Positions 54,080 through 62,394 of a stretch of 64,000 nucleotides of DNA are shown piece after piece. Origin of the DNA: Saprospiraceae bacterium. GTDB taxonomy: Bacteria; Bacteroidota; Bacteroidia; Chitinophagales; Saprospiraceae. Below the pieces are notes generated by a model. It searched no databases and was not told the origin of the DNA. It worked only from the letters and a program-made list of their open reading frames with translations. The position numbers and the translations under genes were made by a program. Numbering within the stretch: position 1 is the first letter of the stretch; the number at the start of each line of letters is the position of its first letter. The DNA is taken from assembly GCA_022448945.1 (NCBI GenBank), contig JAKVCV010000011.1, positions 104,416 to 168,415 on the forward strand, given 5' to 3'.

Positions 54080-54286
54080 TTACAAGTTCTCAAAAGACTG
54101 CTCCTAGGAGCTATCCCAAGAAACTTTTCGGGGATTTAATATTACTATGTCAAAACTTTTCATTTTGTTACCAACATAGGACTGCCATTCTTCAGCTCCT
54201 CCCATTTCTATGGTGCCTTCAAGAAAAAGACCCGGTTTTGCAAGGTTGGCTCCTAATGATTCCGGTGGTTTAATTATCGTTGCCAT
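54080..54286 (-). pseudogene. Decayed nucleoside 2-deoxyribosyltransferase-like gene
   Basis: From the ATG at 54286, 60 residues read MATIIKPPESLG, then FLEGTIEMGGAEEWQSYVGN and VILNPRKVSWDSS up to TAG (54106-54104). The phosphate-loop GTIEMG and ILNPR segments are typical of the nucleoside 2-deoxyribosyltransferase-like family, whose members continue WDSSW-E-Q and are about 140-160 residues long. Reading through the TAG as the expected TGG (Trp) gives EQSFENL and then TAA, so at least one point change plus loss of the C-terminal ~90 residues. The active-site Glu region is missing. Alternatively a very short derived protein is still made. Confidence 0.65.
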
Positions 54287-54511
54287 AAAATTTATCAATT
54301 TTTTGTTGTCTAAATCAAATTTAACTATTTCTTTTTAATGCGATCAATATACAAATACACACTCAAAACTGATTGTCTTATTGGCATACTATTTACAAGT
54401 TCTTTTAAATAACAAAGACTTTAACTACCCTCTTCGCATTTTTTAATTTACTTTTACTTTTAGGAGTCATATTTTATTACGCATCAGCCTAATTTTACAG
54501 CTAACAAAAAC

Positions 54512-55222
54512 ATGCAAGGAGAACTATTTTTAATACCAGCACCACTGGGTGAAGAAGCCATTAAGCCTTTCTCTCAGTATTTGATTGACCAAATTCACCA
54601 GCTAGATGTTTTTATTGTTGAGCGCGGAAAAACTGCTAGGCAATTCCTTAAAAAGATCAAAACGCCTATCCCCCTTCAGAATATGACCTTCTTCGAATTA
54701 AACAAAAGAACTGACCCCGCAGATCACCTATCTTTTTTGCAGCCGGCAATAAAGGGAAATAAAAACATAGGACTACTTTCTGAGGCAGGTTGTCCAGGAG
54801 TAGCAGACCCAGGTGCAATTATTGTGAAACTTGCCCATGAGTTGGGGATAAAAGTGACCCCTATGGTTGGCCCCTCCTCAATTTTATTAGCATTAATGTC
54901 ATCGGGGATGAATGGACAGCAATTTGCTTTTCACGGCTATTTGCCAATTAAAAGTAACGAGCGCAAAAAGGCCCTTAAAAATCTAGAGCGAGAATCTGCT
55001 CTTAAAAACCAAACTCAGATATTTATAGAAACCCCATACCGAAATGATGGCTTAGTAGATGATACATTATTAACGCTTCAGCCAAACACTTTATTTGGAA
55101 TAGCAGTAGATCTTACACTTGATTCGGAATGGACACATACTAAGACCATAAAATCGTGGCGTAAAACAGCAATTCCAAAACTACATAAACGCCCTACTGT
55201 ATTTTTATTATTGGCTGAATAA
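54512..55222 (+). CDS. SAM-dependent methyltransferase, tetrapyrrole-methylase/RsmI-like
   Basis: 236 residues. TP-methylase fold: GELFLIPAPLGEEAIKPFSQ, IFIVERG-type opening (DVFIVERGKTARQFLKKI), the RsmI-like GLLSEAGCPGVADPGA (about 89-104) and MVGPSSILLALMSSGMNGQQ. RsmI 2'-O-methylates 16S rRNA C1402 with RsmH, but this shorter Bacteroidota variant lacks the RsmI C-terminal extension, so it may be a paralogue with another substrate. Monocistronic. Confidence 0.85.
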   Translation: MQGELFLIPAPLGEEAIKPFSQYLIDQIHQLDVFIVERGKTARQFLKKIKTPIPLQNMTFFELNKRTDPADHLSFLQPAIKGNKNIGLLSEAGCPGVADPGAIIVKLAHELGIKVTPMVGPSSILLALMSSGMNGQQFAFHGYLPIKSNERKKALKNLERESALKNQTQIFIETPYRNDGLVDDTLLTLQPNTLFGIAVDLTLDSEWTHTKTIKSWRKTAIPKLHKRPTVFLLLAE

Positions 55223-55363
55223 AAAAAACCCTAACGATATAACACCTAGGGCTCTTGTAGACTTAATTATTTTAAAAATAAGTCCTTCCAAATATTTTCA
55301 GTTATTCTATATCTTTTAATTTTGGGGAAGTACAATAGTCTTTTTGTGTTGTACAATACTGCT

Positions 55364-57781
55364 TTATTCCTTCAATTTATTTAAGACACTTTGAATTTCT
55401 TTTATTTGACCTTTTAGTAATTTAATCTCTTCTTCTTGGGTTTTATTCAATTCCATTTCACGTTGATTCTTTGCTTTTAGGTCTTCTATAATTTCCTGTT
55501 GTTCTTTTGTAGCTTCGAGTAGCACTGGTACCAAGCCGGAATAATTTAACGTCAACTTCCCATTGCCATCTTTTCGGACTAATTCAGGATATATAGCTTC
55601 TACTTCTTGTGCTATCAGACCAATTTGCCTTTCATCTCCACGGCGCATTGTATCCTTCCAAAAATAGGAATAACCTCCTATTTTAGCGATATTAGCAAGA
55701 GACATTTCTAAAGGTTTTATTGTATTCTTTAGAGTAAGATCGGAACTTTGAGTCAAAGTTCCAGATAAAGTTGCATTCCCGTTTTTAAATACAATTAAAG
55801 CATCATTTGGCGTAGCAACTCCTGTGCCGTTACCTATAACAAAAAGACGATCATTCCCCACCCAACTAGATCCATCTGGAGCAATCGCAAGTGTATTATA
55901 CATCCCTATTGCCGTTTCTGCAAAAGCTTGCGAAGTAGTATAAAATCCCAAGGCAGTAGAAACGTTTGCTGAAGCTCTAGCTTCATAACCCATGGCAGTA
56001 GAATAATCCGCATCTGAATGAGTGAGATAACCTAAAGCAGTAGACCAATTGCCATTGGCCTGACATCCAAATCCTATAGCTGTAGCAGCATCTCCATTTG
56101 AAGTGACTTGAGCCCCTATTGCAGTAGAAGTGTGCCCAGTTGCTAAAGCTGTGTGACCAATTGCTGTACATACATCTCCCGAAGCAATTGAATTAGCCCC
56201 TATTGCAATAGAAGAATTGCCAGAGGCAGTCGTTTGATACCCGTAAGCTACAGAAGCAAAATTACTAGCAACATTATTATATCCAAAAGCCGTAGAATAA
56301 TTCCCTGTGGCGCCATTGGTAGTACTAAAATTGGATGAAAAACTAAAATCTACAGCTTCTGTGCCTATGTCCCCATAATGAGCAGGGATTGCCCCTACTA
56401 AACGCCAGCCAGAGTTAGAACCCTCTGTTATTTTTTCAAGACCTGTTTGACTTAAAGAAGTCAGATCTACTGTATCACTCGATCCTCCTTCTATGCCAAT
56501 AGTTAAATTTGTTCCTGTTAACGCGGAGCCAACTATGTTTTGATCGTCAGTTCCAGAACTTGGAACGCCCCAAGAAACATTTCCAGCACCATCTGTAGTT
56601 AACACCTGACTAGCTGAGCCATCTGCAGCAGGCATCGTATAAGCATCATTTATATTCATCGTACCATCTTTAAAAATAATAAGGGCATTAGAACGCGTTG
56701 TGTTCCCAGTTCCATTACCAATTACAAAAAGACGATCTGCAGAATTCCACCCTGATGTATCGTTAGGAGAATAAATTGTATTCCACCGACCCATTGCAGT
56801 TTCAAACCCAGAAGGTGCCGAAGTCATATGCCCCATAGCTGTTGAATAGTATCCAGAAGCTATAGTATAACGTCCCATAGCCGTTGAATTTACCCCTGAT
56901 GCAAGGGAGTAGTGCCCCATAGCTGTTGAAGCATCATTAGTGGCTTGGGTATTATATCCCATTGAGGTGGAATACCTGCCAGAAGCCGTGGTATTTAATC
57001 CCAGAGAAGAGGAATAATCTCCTGAAGCGGAACCACCCTGTCCGATGGAAAAGGATGCTTGCCCCGAGGCTGTTGTAAGATTGCCCCCTGCAAATGAATA
57101 AAACCCAGTTGCTTTTGCCCTTAAACCTATGGCCGTTGCATGAGAAGTTGTCGCCTCTGCTTCATAACCCATAGCAATACTACCTGAACCACTGGCTATA
57201 CTTTTATACCCAGAAGCAAAAGCATAATCAAATCCAGCCTGCGTTTCATAACCTGATGCAAAAGAATAGTCAGAAACGGCCGAGGTATTATACCCCATTG
57301 CCACACTTGCTACACCCGACGCTTCTGTTCTTCGACCCGAAGCAAAGGAATAGTTCCCCGTGGCTCCATTTGAAGTAGATGCGACCCCTGAAAGACTTAA
57401 GTCCAAAGCATAATTCCCTATATTCCCATAATGAGCAGGGGTTGCCCCTACTAAACGCCAACCATCTTTAGAATTTTCTGTAATATTTTCAAGACCTGTT
57501 GATTTTAACGCCAACCACTTCGCAGCGGTGCTTTCATAATAGTAAAATCCTGGTGCTGAATTAGTTTGATATATCAACAGGCTATTTGAAGGTGAGGATA
57601 TGAGATTTCTTTGAGCTAGAGTCATTCTTGGAATCAATATCCCCTTCACAGTTGAAGTGACATCCAACATCGCTGATGCATCTGGATTGGCACTAGCATT
57701 ATTAATTGCAACACCTTCCTGAGCATTAATATGGGCAAAAGTTATAACTATGCAAATACTTGCAAGTAAAAAGCTTCTCAT
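55364..57781 (-). CDS. YadA-head-like protein with C-terminal S74 intramolecular chaperone
   Basis: 805 residues from ATG 57781, which starts the signal peptide (MRSFLLASICIVITFAHINAQ). An N-terminal ALDVTSTVKGILIPRMTL segment is typical of Bacteroidota tail-fibre-like proteins. Two blocks of YadA-type repeats (SxAxGxxTxASGxxSxAxGY; about 130-330 and 505-665) are joined by a similar linker (GNGTGNTTRSNALIIFKDG; GNGTGVATPNDALIVFKNG). The C-terminal Peptidase_S74 chaperone (SSDLTLKNTIKPLEM, RQIGLIAQEVEAIYPELV) trimerises and often self-cleaves at the Ser. The last ~40 residues form a coiled coil. Likely a trimeric surface fibre. Confidence 0.88.
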   Translation of the reverse strand: MRSFLLASICIVITFAHINAQEGVAINNASANPDASAMLDVTSTVKGILIPRMTLAQRNLISSPSNSLLIYQTNSAPGFYYYESTAAKWLALKSTGLENITENSKDGWRLVGATPAHYGNIGNYALDLSLSGVASTSNGATGNYSFASGRRTEASGVASVAMGYNTSAVSDYSFASGYETQAGFDYAFASGYKSIASGSGSIAMGYEAEATTSHATAIGLRAKATGFYSFAGGNLTTASGQASFSIGQGGSASGDYSSSLGLNTTASGRYSTSMGYNTQATNDASTAMGHYSLASGVNSTAMGRYTIASGYYSTAMGHMTSAPSGFETAMGRWNTIYSPNDTSGWNSADRLFVIGNGTGNTTRSNALIIFKDGTMNINDAYTMPAADGSASQVLTTDGAGNVSWGVPSSGTDDQNIVGSALTGTNLTIGIEGGSSDTVDLTSLSQTGLEKITEGSNSGWRLVGAIPAHYGDIGTEAVDFSFSSNFSTTNGATGNYSTAFGYNNVASNFASVAYGYQTTASGNSSIAIGANSIASGDVCTAIGHTALATGHTSTAIGAQVTSNGDAATAIGFGCQANGNWSTALGYLTHSDADYSTAMGYEARASANVSTALGFYTTSQAFAETAIGMYNTLAIAPDGSSWVGNDRLFVIGNGTGVATPNDALIVFKNGNATLSGTLTQSSDLTLKNTIKPLEMSLANIAKIGGYSYFWKDTMRRGDERQIGLIAQEVEAIYPELVRKDGNGKLTLNYSGLVPVLLEATKEQQEIIEDLKAKNQREMELNKTQEEEIKLLKGQIKEIQSVLNKLKE

Positions 57782-58048
57782 ATAGTATTGTTTTATGAAT
57801 AAAATCTGCTTGAAAGATTCGAGGTATGTAAAATTAATGTTTTTTTTGATCAAAAGCAAAAATAGGCACTTCTATTTAGCCAAACATCTAATTTACACAA
57901 TAAGGCACCAAAAACACTTACAGAATATAGATAACGAAAAAAAGGAGATAAATGTTATGGTATTTTTTAGATTTCTTTAGCTAATCTGTACTTTAGCAAA
58001 CATACACTCATATAACAAAATATTAATCTAAATCAAAAGTTGTATTCT

Positions 58049-59452
58049 ATGAGATACCTTAAGTGCCTTTTGCCTGTATTTATTTCTATTTTTTGGCAGC
58101 CTATATTTGGACAAGCGTTCGATGAAGATGTTGAAATAGAATACATCAAATCAATATATGAGAATATTTTAGTCCAAAGCTCATCTTACGACTGGCTGCA
58201 TTACCTGTGTAAAAATGCGGGAGGGCGGCTTGGTGGGTCTCCGGAATATGCAGCTGCAGTTGCATACACCTCTCATATGCTAGACACTATAGGTGCAGAT
58301 AGCGTATGGACACAACCAGTAGAAGTAGATTACTGGAGAAGGGGGAATGTCGAAAAGGCCAAAATCATCAATTCTAAACACTTGGGAACAGTAGAGCTTT
58401 CTGTTGTAGCCCTTGGGTTTTCTCCAGGCACAGACCCACTAGGCATAACTGCTCAAATCGTCGAAGTCAAAAACTTTGAAGAGCTTGAAGCTCTAGGAGA
58501 AGAAAATGTAAAAGGGAAAATAGTATTCTTTAACCGCCCTATGGAAGTTACAAGATTGAATACCTTTCACGCTTATGGAGCGGGTGTAAACCAAAGAACA
58601 GCTGGACCAAGAAATGCATCAAAACTTGGTGCCATTGGCGCCATCGTAAGATCAATGACTGTAAAATATGACAACGTTCCACACTCTGGAGCAACTAGTT
58701 TCAAAGATGAAAAACCTATCCCCGCTGTTGCAATTGGCCTCAAAGATGCAGACCTCCTAAGTAAGATAATAAAAAAAGAACCTAAGACAAGGGTAAACAT
58801 ACAACTGGGATGCTTACATATGGGAAAACGTACATCCCATACCGTTATAGCAGAAATAAAAGGGACCGAAAAGCCAGGTGAGATCATACTTGTAGGTGGG
58901 CACTTAGATTCTTGGGACATTGGCGAAGGCGCACATGATGATGGTGCTGGTGTGGTACAATCTATGGAAGTGCTTCATCTTTTCAAAAGAATGGGCATTC
59001 GCCCTAAACACACCTTACGCTGTGTTTTATTTGCCAACGAAGAAAACGGAATGTTTGGAGCAATAGAATATGCAAGGCTGGCAAAGGCAAATGGCGAAAA
59101 ACATATTGCTGCCATAGAATCAGATGCTGGAGGGCATACGCCTGTTGGCTTTAGAATGGACGCTGAAAATTCTATAGCAAAGAGCAGTTTTGCAAAAGTA
59201 CAACAATGGCGCTCTATCTTCTCTACATTAGGTGTCTGGGACATTCAACCAGGTGGATCTGCCGCAGATATTTCAAGGCTAAAAGATCAGGGAACTGTAT
59301 TATTTGGTTACCGCCCCGACAGTCAGCGATATTTTGACTTCCATCACTCGAGAAACGACATTTTTGAGAATGTACATAAGCGTGAGTTGTTACTAGGTAG
59401 TGGCGCCATGTGCGCTTTGGTTTATCTAATCGACAAGTATGGCATCAAATAA
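58049..59452 (+). CDS. M28 family aminopeptidase/carboxypeptidase-Q-like
   Basis: 467 residues from ATG 58049 (a TTG at 58040 adds three). Signal peptide ends PIFGQAF. A PA-like insert lies at about 120-260 and the M28 core at about 265-460. Di-zinc ligands (numbering from the TTG) are His288 in GGHLDSWDIGEGAHDDGAG, bridging Asp300, Glu335 with catalytic Glu334 in FANEENGMFG, Asp362 in ESDAGGH, and the late His in YFDFHHSRND. Predicted periplasmic or secreted exopeptidase. Its stop shares one base with the start of the next gene (TAATG), so they are co-translated. Confidence 0.92.
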   Translation: MRYLKCLLPVFISIFWQPIFGQAFDEDVEIEYIKSIYENILVQSSSYDWLHYLCKNAGGRLGGSPEYAAAVAYTSHMLDTIGADSVWTQPVEVDYWRRGNVEKAKIINSKHLGTVELSVVALGFSPGTDPLGITAQIVEVKNFEELEALGEENVKGKIVFFNRPMEVTRLNTFHAYGAGVNQRTAGPRNASKLGAIGAIVRSMTVKYDNVPHSGATSFKDEKPIPAVAIGLKDADLLSKIIKKEPKTRVNIQLGCLHMGKRTSHTVIAEIKGTEKPGEIILVGGHLDSWDIGEGAHDDGAGVVQSMEVLHLFKRMGIRPKHTLRCVLFANEENGMFGAIEYARLAKANGEKHIAAIESDAGGHTPVGFRMDAENSIAKSSFAKVQQWRSIFSTLGVWDIQPGGSAADISRLKDQGTVLFGYRPDSQRYFDFHHSRNDIFENVHKRELLLGSGAMCALVYLIDKYGIK

Positions 59453-60432
59453 TGAGTCCAATGTTAAAAAACATACCCTTATTATACATTCTCTTGATCT
59501 GTTTATGTTGGCTGATCTCCTGCAAAATTGACCGGTCAGACTATAACGCCATGATGCACCAATTACCAACAGAACTTGATTTAACAGATGTTTGCTTTGT
59601 CAATAATGATACTGGCTTTGTTAGCGCAGGAGGGCTGTTCACAAATGGCATCGTATTGAGAACAAACAATGGAGGAGTATCATGGGATACGGTCATGCTA
59701 AATAATCAGGGTGTAAATAGTATTTCATATAGAAATCAATTCCTAACCATAAGCGAATCAGGTAGTAAACTGCATACATCTTCTGACCTTACAAACTGGT
59801 CATTGAATTATGTAAATCAAGGATGGTGGGGATGGCACAATCATGTTCGGCTAAATGACAATCGAGTATATTTGGTAGGGGGAGAAAATTTTGGTCGCGG
59901 TACAATACACGTAAAAGACCCCAACCATAATTATACAATACTAAAAGATACTTTTGAACATGAATTAAGAGACATTGAATTAACATCTGAAAGAACTTTG
60001 TTTGCAGTAGGATACGGTTTGATAATGAAATCTACTGACGAAGGCAATTCGTGGATCATAAGTAATATTCAGGGTGATTTTTTTAGAGGTGTGGATTTCC
60101 CTTCTTCAAATACAGGTTATGTAGTGGGGGAATATGGCTCAGTATACAAAACAACCAACAGAGGGAATTCGTGGAGCCAATGTCGAGCTGGAAATTCAAT
60201 ATTTGCAGACCAAAGCAAACTGCTGCGGGACATTGCTTTTTTAGATGAGAACAAAGGTTTTATTGTGGGAACCGGAAATCAAGTTTTTAAAACAGAAGAC
60301 GGAGGAAAAACATGGATGGAAGTGCTCAATCTAGATGGATATGCGGATTTTTATTCTCTTTCTATTTATAACAACAAGGCTTATTTAGCGGGCAATAAAG
60401 GGCAACTACTTGTTTTGGATCTAAATCCATGA
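59452..60432 (+). CDS. Ycf48/BNR-repeat lipoprotein
   Basis: 326 residues. Start at ATG 59452 (MSPMLKN), not the in-frame codon at 59410, because it gives the lipoprotein signal (LLICLCWLISCK) and a TAATG junction with the M28 gene. The rest is a beta-propeller of Ycf48-like repeats: TDVCFVNNDTGFVSAGGLFT, LRTNNGGVSWDTV, GVDFPSSNTGYVVGEYGSV, YKTTNRGNSWSQC, VFKTEDGGKTWMEV. In phototrophs the family assists photosystem II; here the role is unknown, likely a periplasmic assembly or binding factor. Confidence 0.85.
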   Translation: MSPMLKNIPLLYILLICLCWLISCKIDRSDYNAMMHQLPTELDLTDVCFVNNDTGFVSAGGLFTNGIVLRTNNGGVSWDTVMLNNQGVNSISYRNQFLTISESGSKLHTSSDLTNWSLNYVNQGWWGWHNHVRLNDNRVYLVGGENFGRGTIHVKDPNHNYTILKDTFEHELRDIELTSERTLFAVGYGLIMKSTDEGNSWIISNIQGDFFRGVDFPSSNTGYVVGEYGSVYKTTNRGNSWSQCRAGNSIFADQSKLLRDIAFLDENKGFIVGTGNQVFKTEDGGKTWMEVLNLDGYADFYSLSIYNNKAYLAGNKGQLLVLDLNP

Positions 60433-60546
60433 TTTAGGTTTCTTAATAGGTGTTTTTTATGGTTTTTTTCTTTTTCTTTTAATAATTTAGCTTTATGGTC
60501 TGATTTTTTCAGAACTTCCCATGATAATCAATAAACGACAGAATCT

Positions 60547-62115
60547 ATGAAAACAACAAAATATATTTTAGCATTTGTTTTTATTTTAGCATGTGCAAAT
60601 GTTTTTGGACAACTACTATCTTTAGAAGAATTAGAAAAGGTCCGAATTTATGTTTCTATTGACCAAGCAGAACGTGAGCCCGAACTTGCATTGCGCCTTA
60701 GGGTTTTTAAGCGTGCTTATTCATTCCCTACTGCTGTCCCGAGGATGAATAAATTACAATGGCTAACGATGAATCACACACTCGTAGAAAAAATCCCTGA
60801 CGCCATAAAAAATATGGAAATGCTTCAAGTTTTAGAACTACGAGGTAATAAACTCAAAACATTACCTGAAAGCCTCTGTGAATTAAAAAACCTTAAATGT
60901 CTCGATGTTTCTAAAAATCGCTTAACAACTCTTCCGGAGCAGTTTTCAAAGCTTGAAAACCTTGAATGTCTTAACCTAAGTCAAAATGAAAAACTTAAGA
61001 TTTTACCTAATGATATCTTTACAAGAACTACATTAAAACAACTAAAACTCCGCCAGATAAAACTCGAAGAAATCCCAAATGAAATTGAGAATCTTACTGC
61101 ACTGGAAACACTCGACCTTTCAGACAATAGATTAACCGCTATTCCTGATGGAATTGGCGCATTAACAAAGATGAAAAAATTATCTCTTGGCATCAATTCG
61201 ATAAAAAACGGAGAAGGGATTTATACATGGCTTGGCAATCTAAAAGACCTTGAATTGCTGAATCTCGATGCACTTGGATTAAAAAAAATCTACCCAGAAA
61301 TTGGAAGCTTCAAAAGTCTGAAATCTATCAGTATGAAGCTTAACCAAATAAAAGATGTACCCGATGGTTTATTCGAAATGTCTCAGTTAACATATCTAAA
61401 TCTTGGATCTAATATTATCGACAGCCTTCCTGATGCATTAAGAAACCTTACTGAACTTACTGAACTAAATTTAGAACGCAATGAATTTTCAGAATTACCT
61501 GACATCTTTGAAGGTCTCCAAAAATTAAAAAAATTAAAACTAGGTGTAAATCGATTAAATGAATTGCCTTCAAGTATATCTAAATTATCTGAACTTGAAG
61601 AATTAGACATAGCTAATACTGGCATAAGAAAATTGCCAAAAAGTTTTGGGAGCCTAACCAAACTGACCTTATTAAACCTAGCATTCAACAAATACTTAAA
61701 CCCAACTGCTGCCGCAAATGAACTAATAAAGCTTCCCAAGCTAAAACAACTTGAAATGAGCCAAAACCAACATAGAGAAATGTCGGATATCTATACACAA
61801 TTGCAAGCCATTGAAGTGTGGGACCTCAGGGATAATAACTTTCGTAGATTACCAGATTCTATTGGCAGATTAAAAACCCTAAAAAAATTAGACTTGCGTT
61901 ATAATGACCTAAGGGCAGTTCCTGAATCAATTGGCGAACTTGAGAATTTACAAATACTCAACCTTGGATACAACAAACTCCAAAGACTCCCCGAAAGCAT
62001 TAAAAACCTCAAAAACCTAAAACTACTAAAGCTAGAGCGCAATCAACTTTCCGAAGAAGAAGAAACTAAAATTGCTGAATGGCTCCCGAATACACGTATT
62101 ATTTTCAAACATTGA
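60547..62115 (+). CDS. Exported leucine-rich-repeat protein
   Basis: 522 residues. Signal peptide ends NVFGQLL. About eighteen LRRs of 23 residues in the plant/bacterial pattern LxxLxxLxLxxNxLxxLPxxI (LKCLDVSKNRLTTLPEQF, LEELDIANTGIRKLPKSF, LQILNLGYNKLQRLPESI) fill about 65-500. No catalytic domain and no sorting tail are visible. Likely a periplasmic protein-binding solenoid. It differs in repeat class from the Cys-ladder LRR at 28-29.6 kb. The 70 bp before the trp leader show no terminator. Confidence 0.85.
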   Translation: MKTTKYILAFVFILACANVFGQLLSLEELEKVRIYVSIDQAEREPELALRLRVFKRAYSFPTAVPRMNKLQWLTMNHTLVEKIPDAIKNMEMLQVLELRGNKLKTLPESLCELKNLKCLDVSKNRLTTLPEQFSKLENLECLNLSQNEKLKILPNDIFTRTTLKQLKLRQIKLEEIPNEIENLTALETLDLSDNRLTAIPDGIGALTKMKKLSLGINSIKNGEGIYTWLGNLKDLELLNLDALGLKKIYPEIGSFKSLKSISMKLNQIKDVPDGLFEMSQLTYLNLGSNIIDSLPDALRNLTELTELNLERNEFSELPDIFEGLQKLKKLKLGVNRLNELPSSISKLSELEELDIANTGIRKLPKSFGSLTKLTLLNLAFNKYLNPTAAANELIKLPKLKQLEMSQNQHREMSDIYTQLQAIEVWDLRDNNFRRLPDSIGRLKTLKKLDLRYNDLRAVPESIGELENLQILNLGYNKLQRLPESIKNLKNLKLLKLERNQLSEEEETKIAEWLPNTRIIFKH

Positions 62116-62185
62116 CAATGAACATTAATAAAAATAATTGATGTAAAACTTGCATCCTATTGAAAAACAAATAATATTTGTATTA

Positions 62186-62281
62186 ATGACTAAACCGATT
62201 AACATATTAACAAATAACATTACTAACCCTATCAATCTTTTAAGTTGGTGGTGGACTACTTCCCTTAAATGGCGAGAGTAG
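62186..62281 (+). CDS. trpL: trp operon leader peptide (Trp-rich, attenuator)
   Basis: A 31-codon frame, ATG 62186 to TAG 62281: it ends LLSWWWTTSLKWRE. Trp makes up 4 of 31 residues, three consecutive at 62246-62254 plus one at 62270-62272, far above chance. It lies upstream of an attenuator hairpin and trpE. Ribosome stalling at scarce tryptophanyl-tRNA on the WWW codons would uncover the anti-terminator strand. The nearest promoter-like box ends about 5 nt before the ATG, so the mRNA could be nearly leaderless or start farther upstream. No Shine-Dalgarno is seen, which is normal for this phylum. Confidence 0.85.
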   Translation: MTKPINILTNNITNPINLLSWWWTTSLKWRE

Positions 62282-62325
62282 CAACCCAACTATATATTAA
62301 AAAAAATAACTATTTAAACATATAG

Positions 62326-62363
62326 AACTTGCAAATCTCTCGTAGATTTGCAAGTTTTTTTTT
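62326..62363 (+). terminator. Intrinsic terminator/attenuator of the trp leader
   Basis: Perfect 13-bp stem AACTTGCAAATCT/AGATTTGCAAGTT (62326-62338 and 62344-62356), loop CTCGT, then seven further T. The upstream strand CGAGAG...GCAA (62273-62278 and 62281-62284) can pair with CTCTCG and TTGC of the 5' arm (62337-62342 and 62329-62332) to form an anti-terminator. The same strand is otherwise held by pairing to the Trp-codon region (62243-62248 with 62286-62291; 62256-62260 with 62277-62281). Confidence 0.85.
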
Positions 62364-62394
62364 ACCTTTTCCTCTTTCTTAATTTTTGCACAAA

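Noticed and set aside
59410..59451. Earlier in-frame start for the Ycf48-like lipoprotein
   Set aside because: Would overlap the M28 gene by 43 bp and bury the lipoprotein signal; ATG 59452 gives a TAATG junction.
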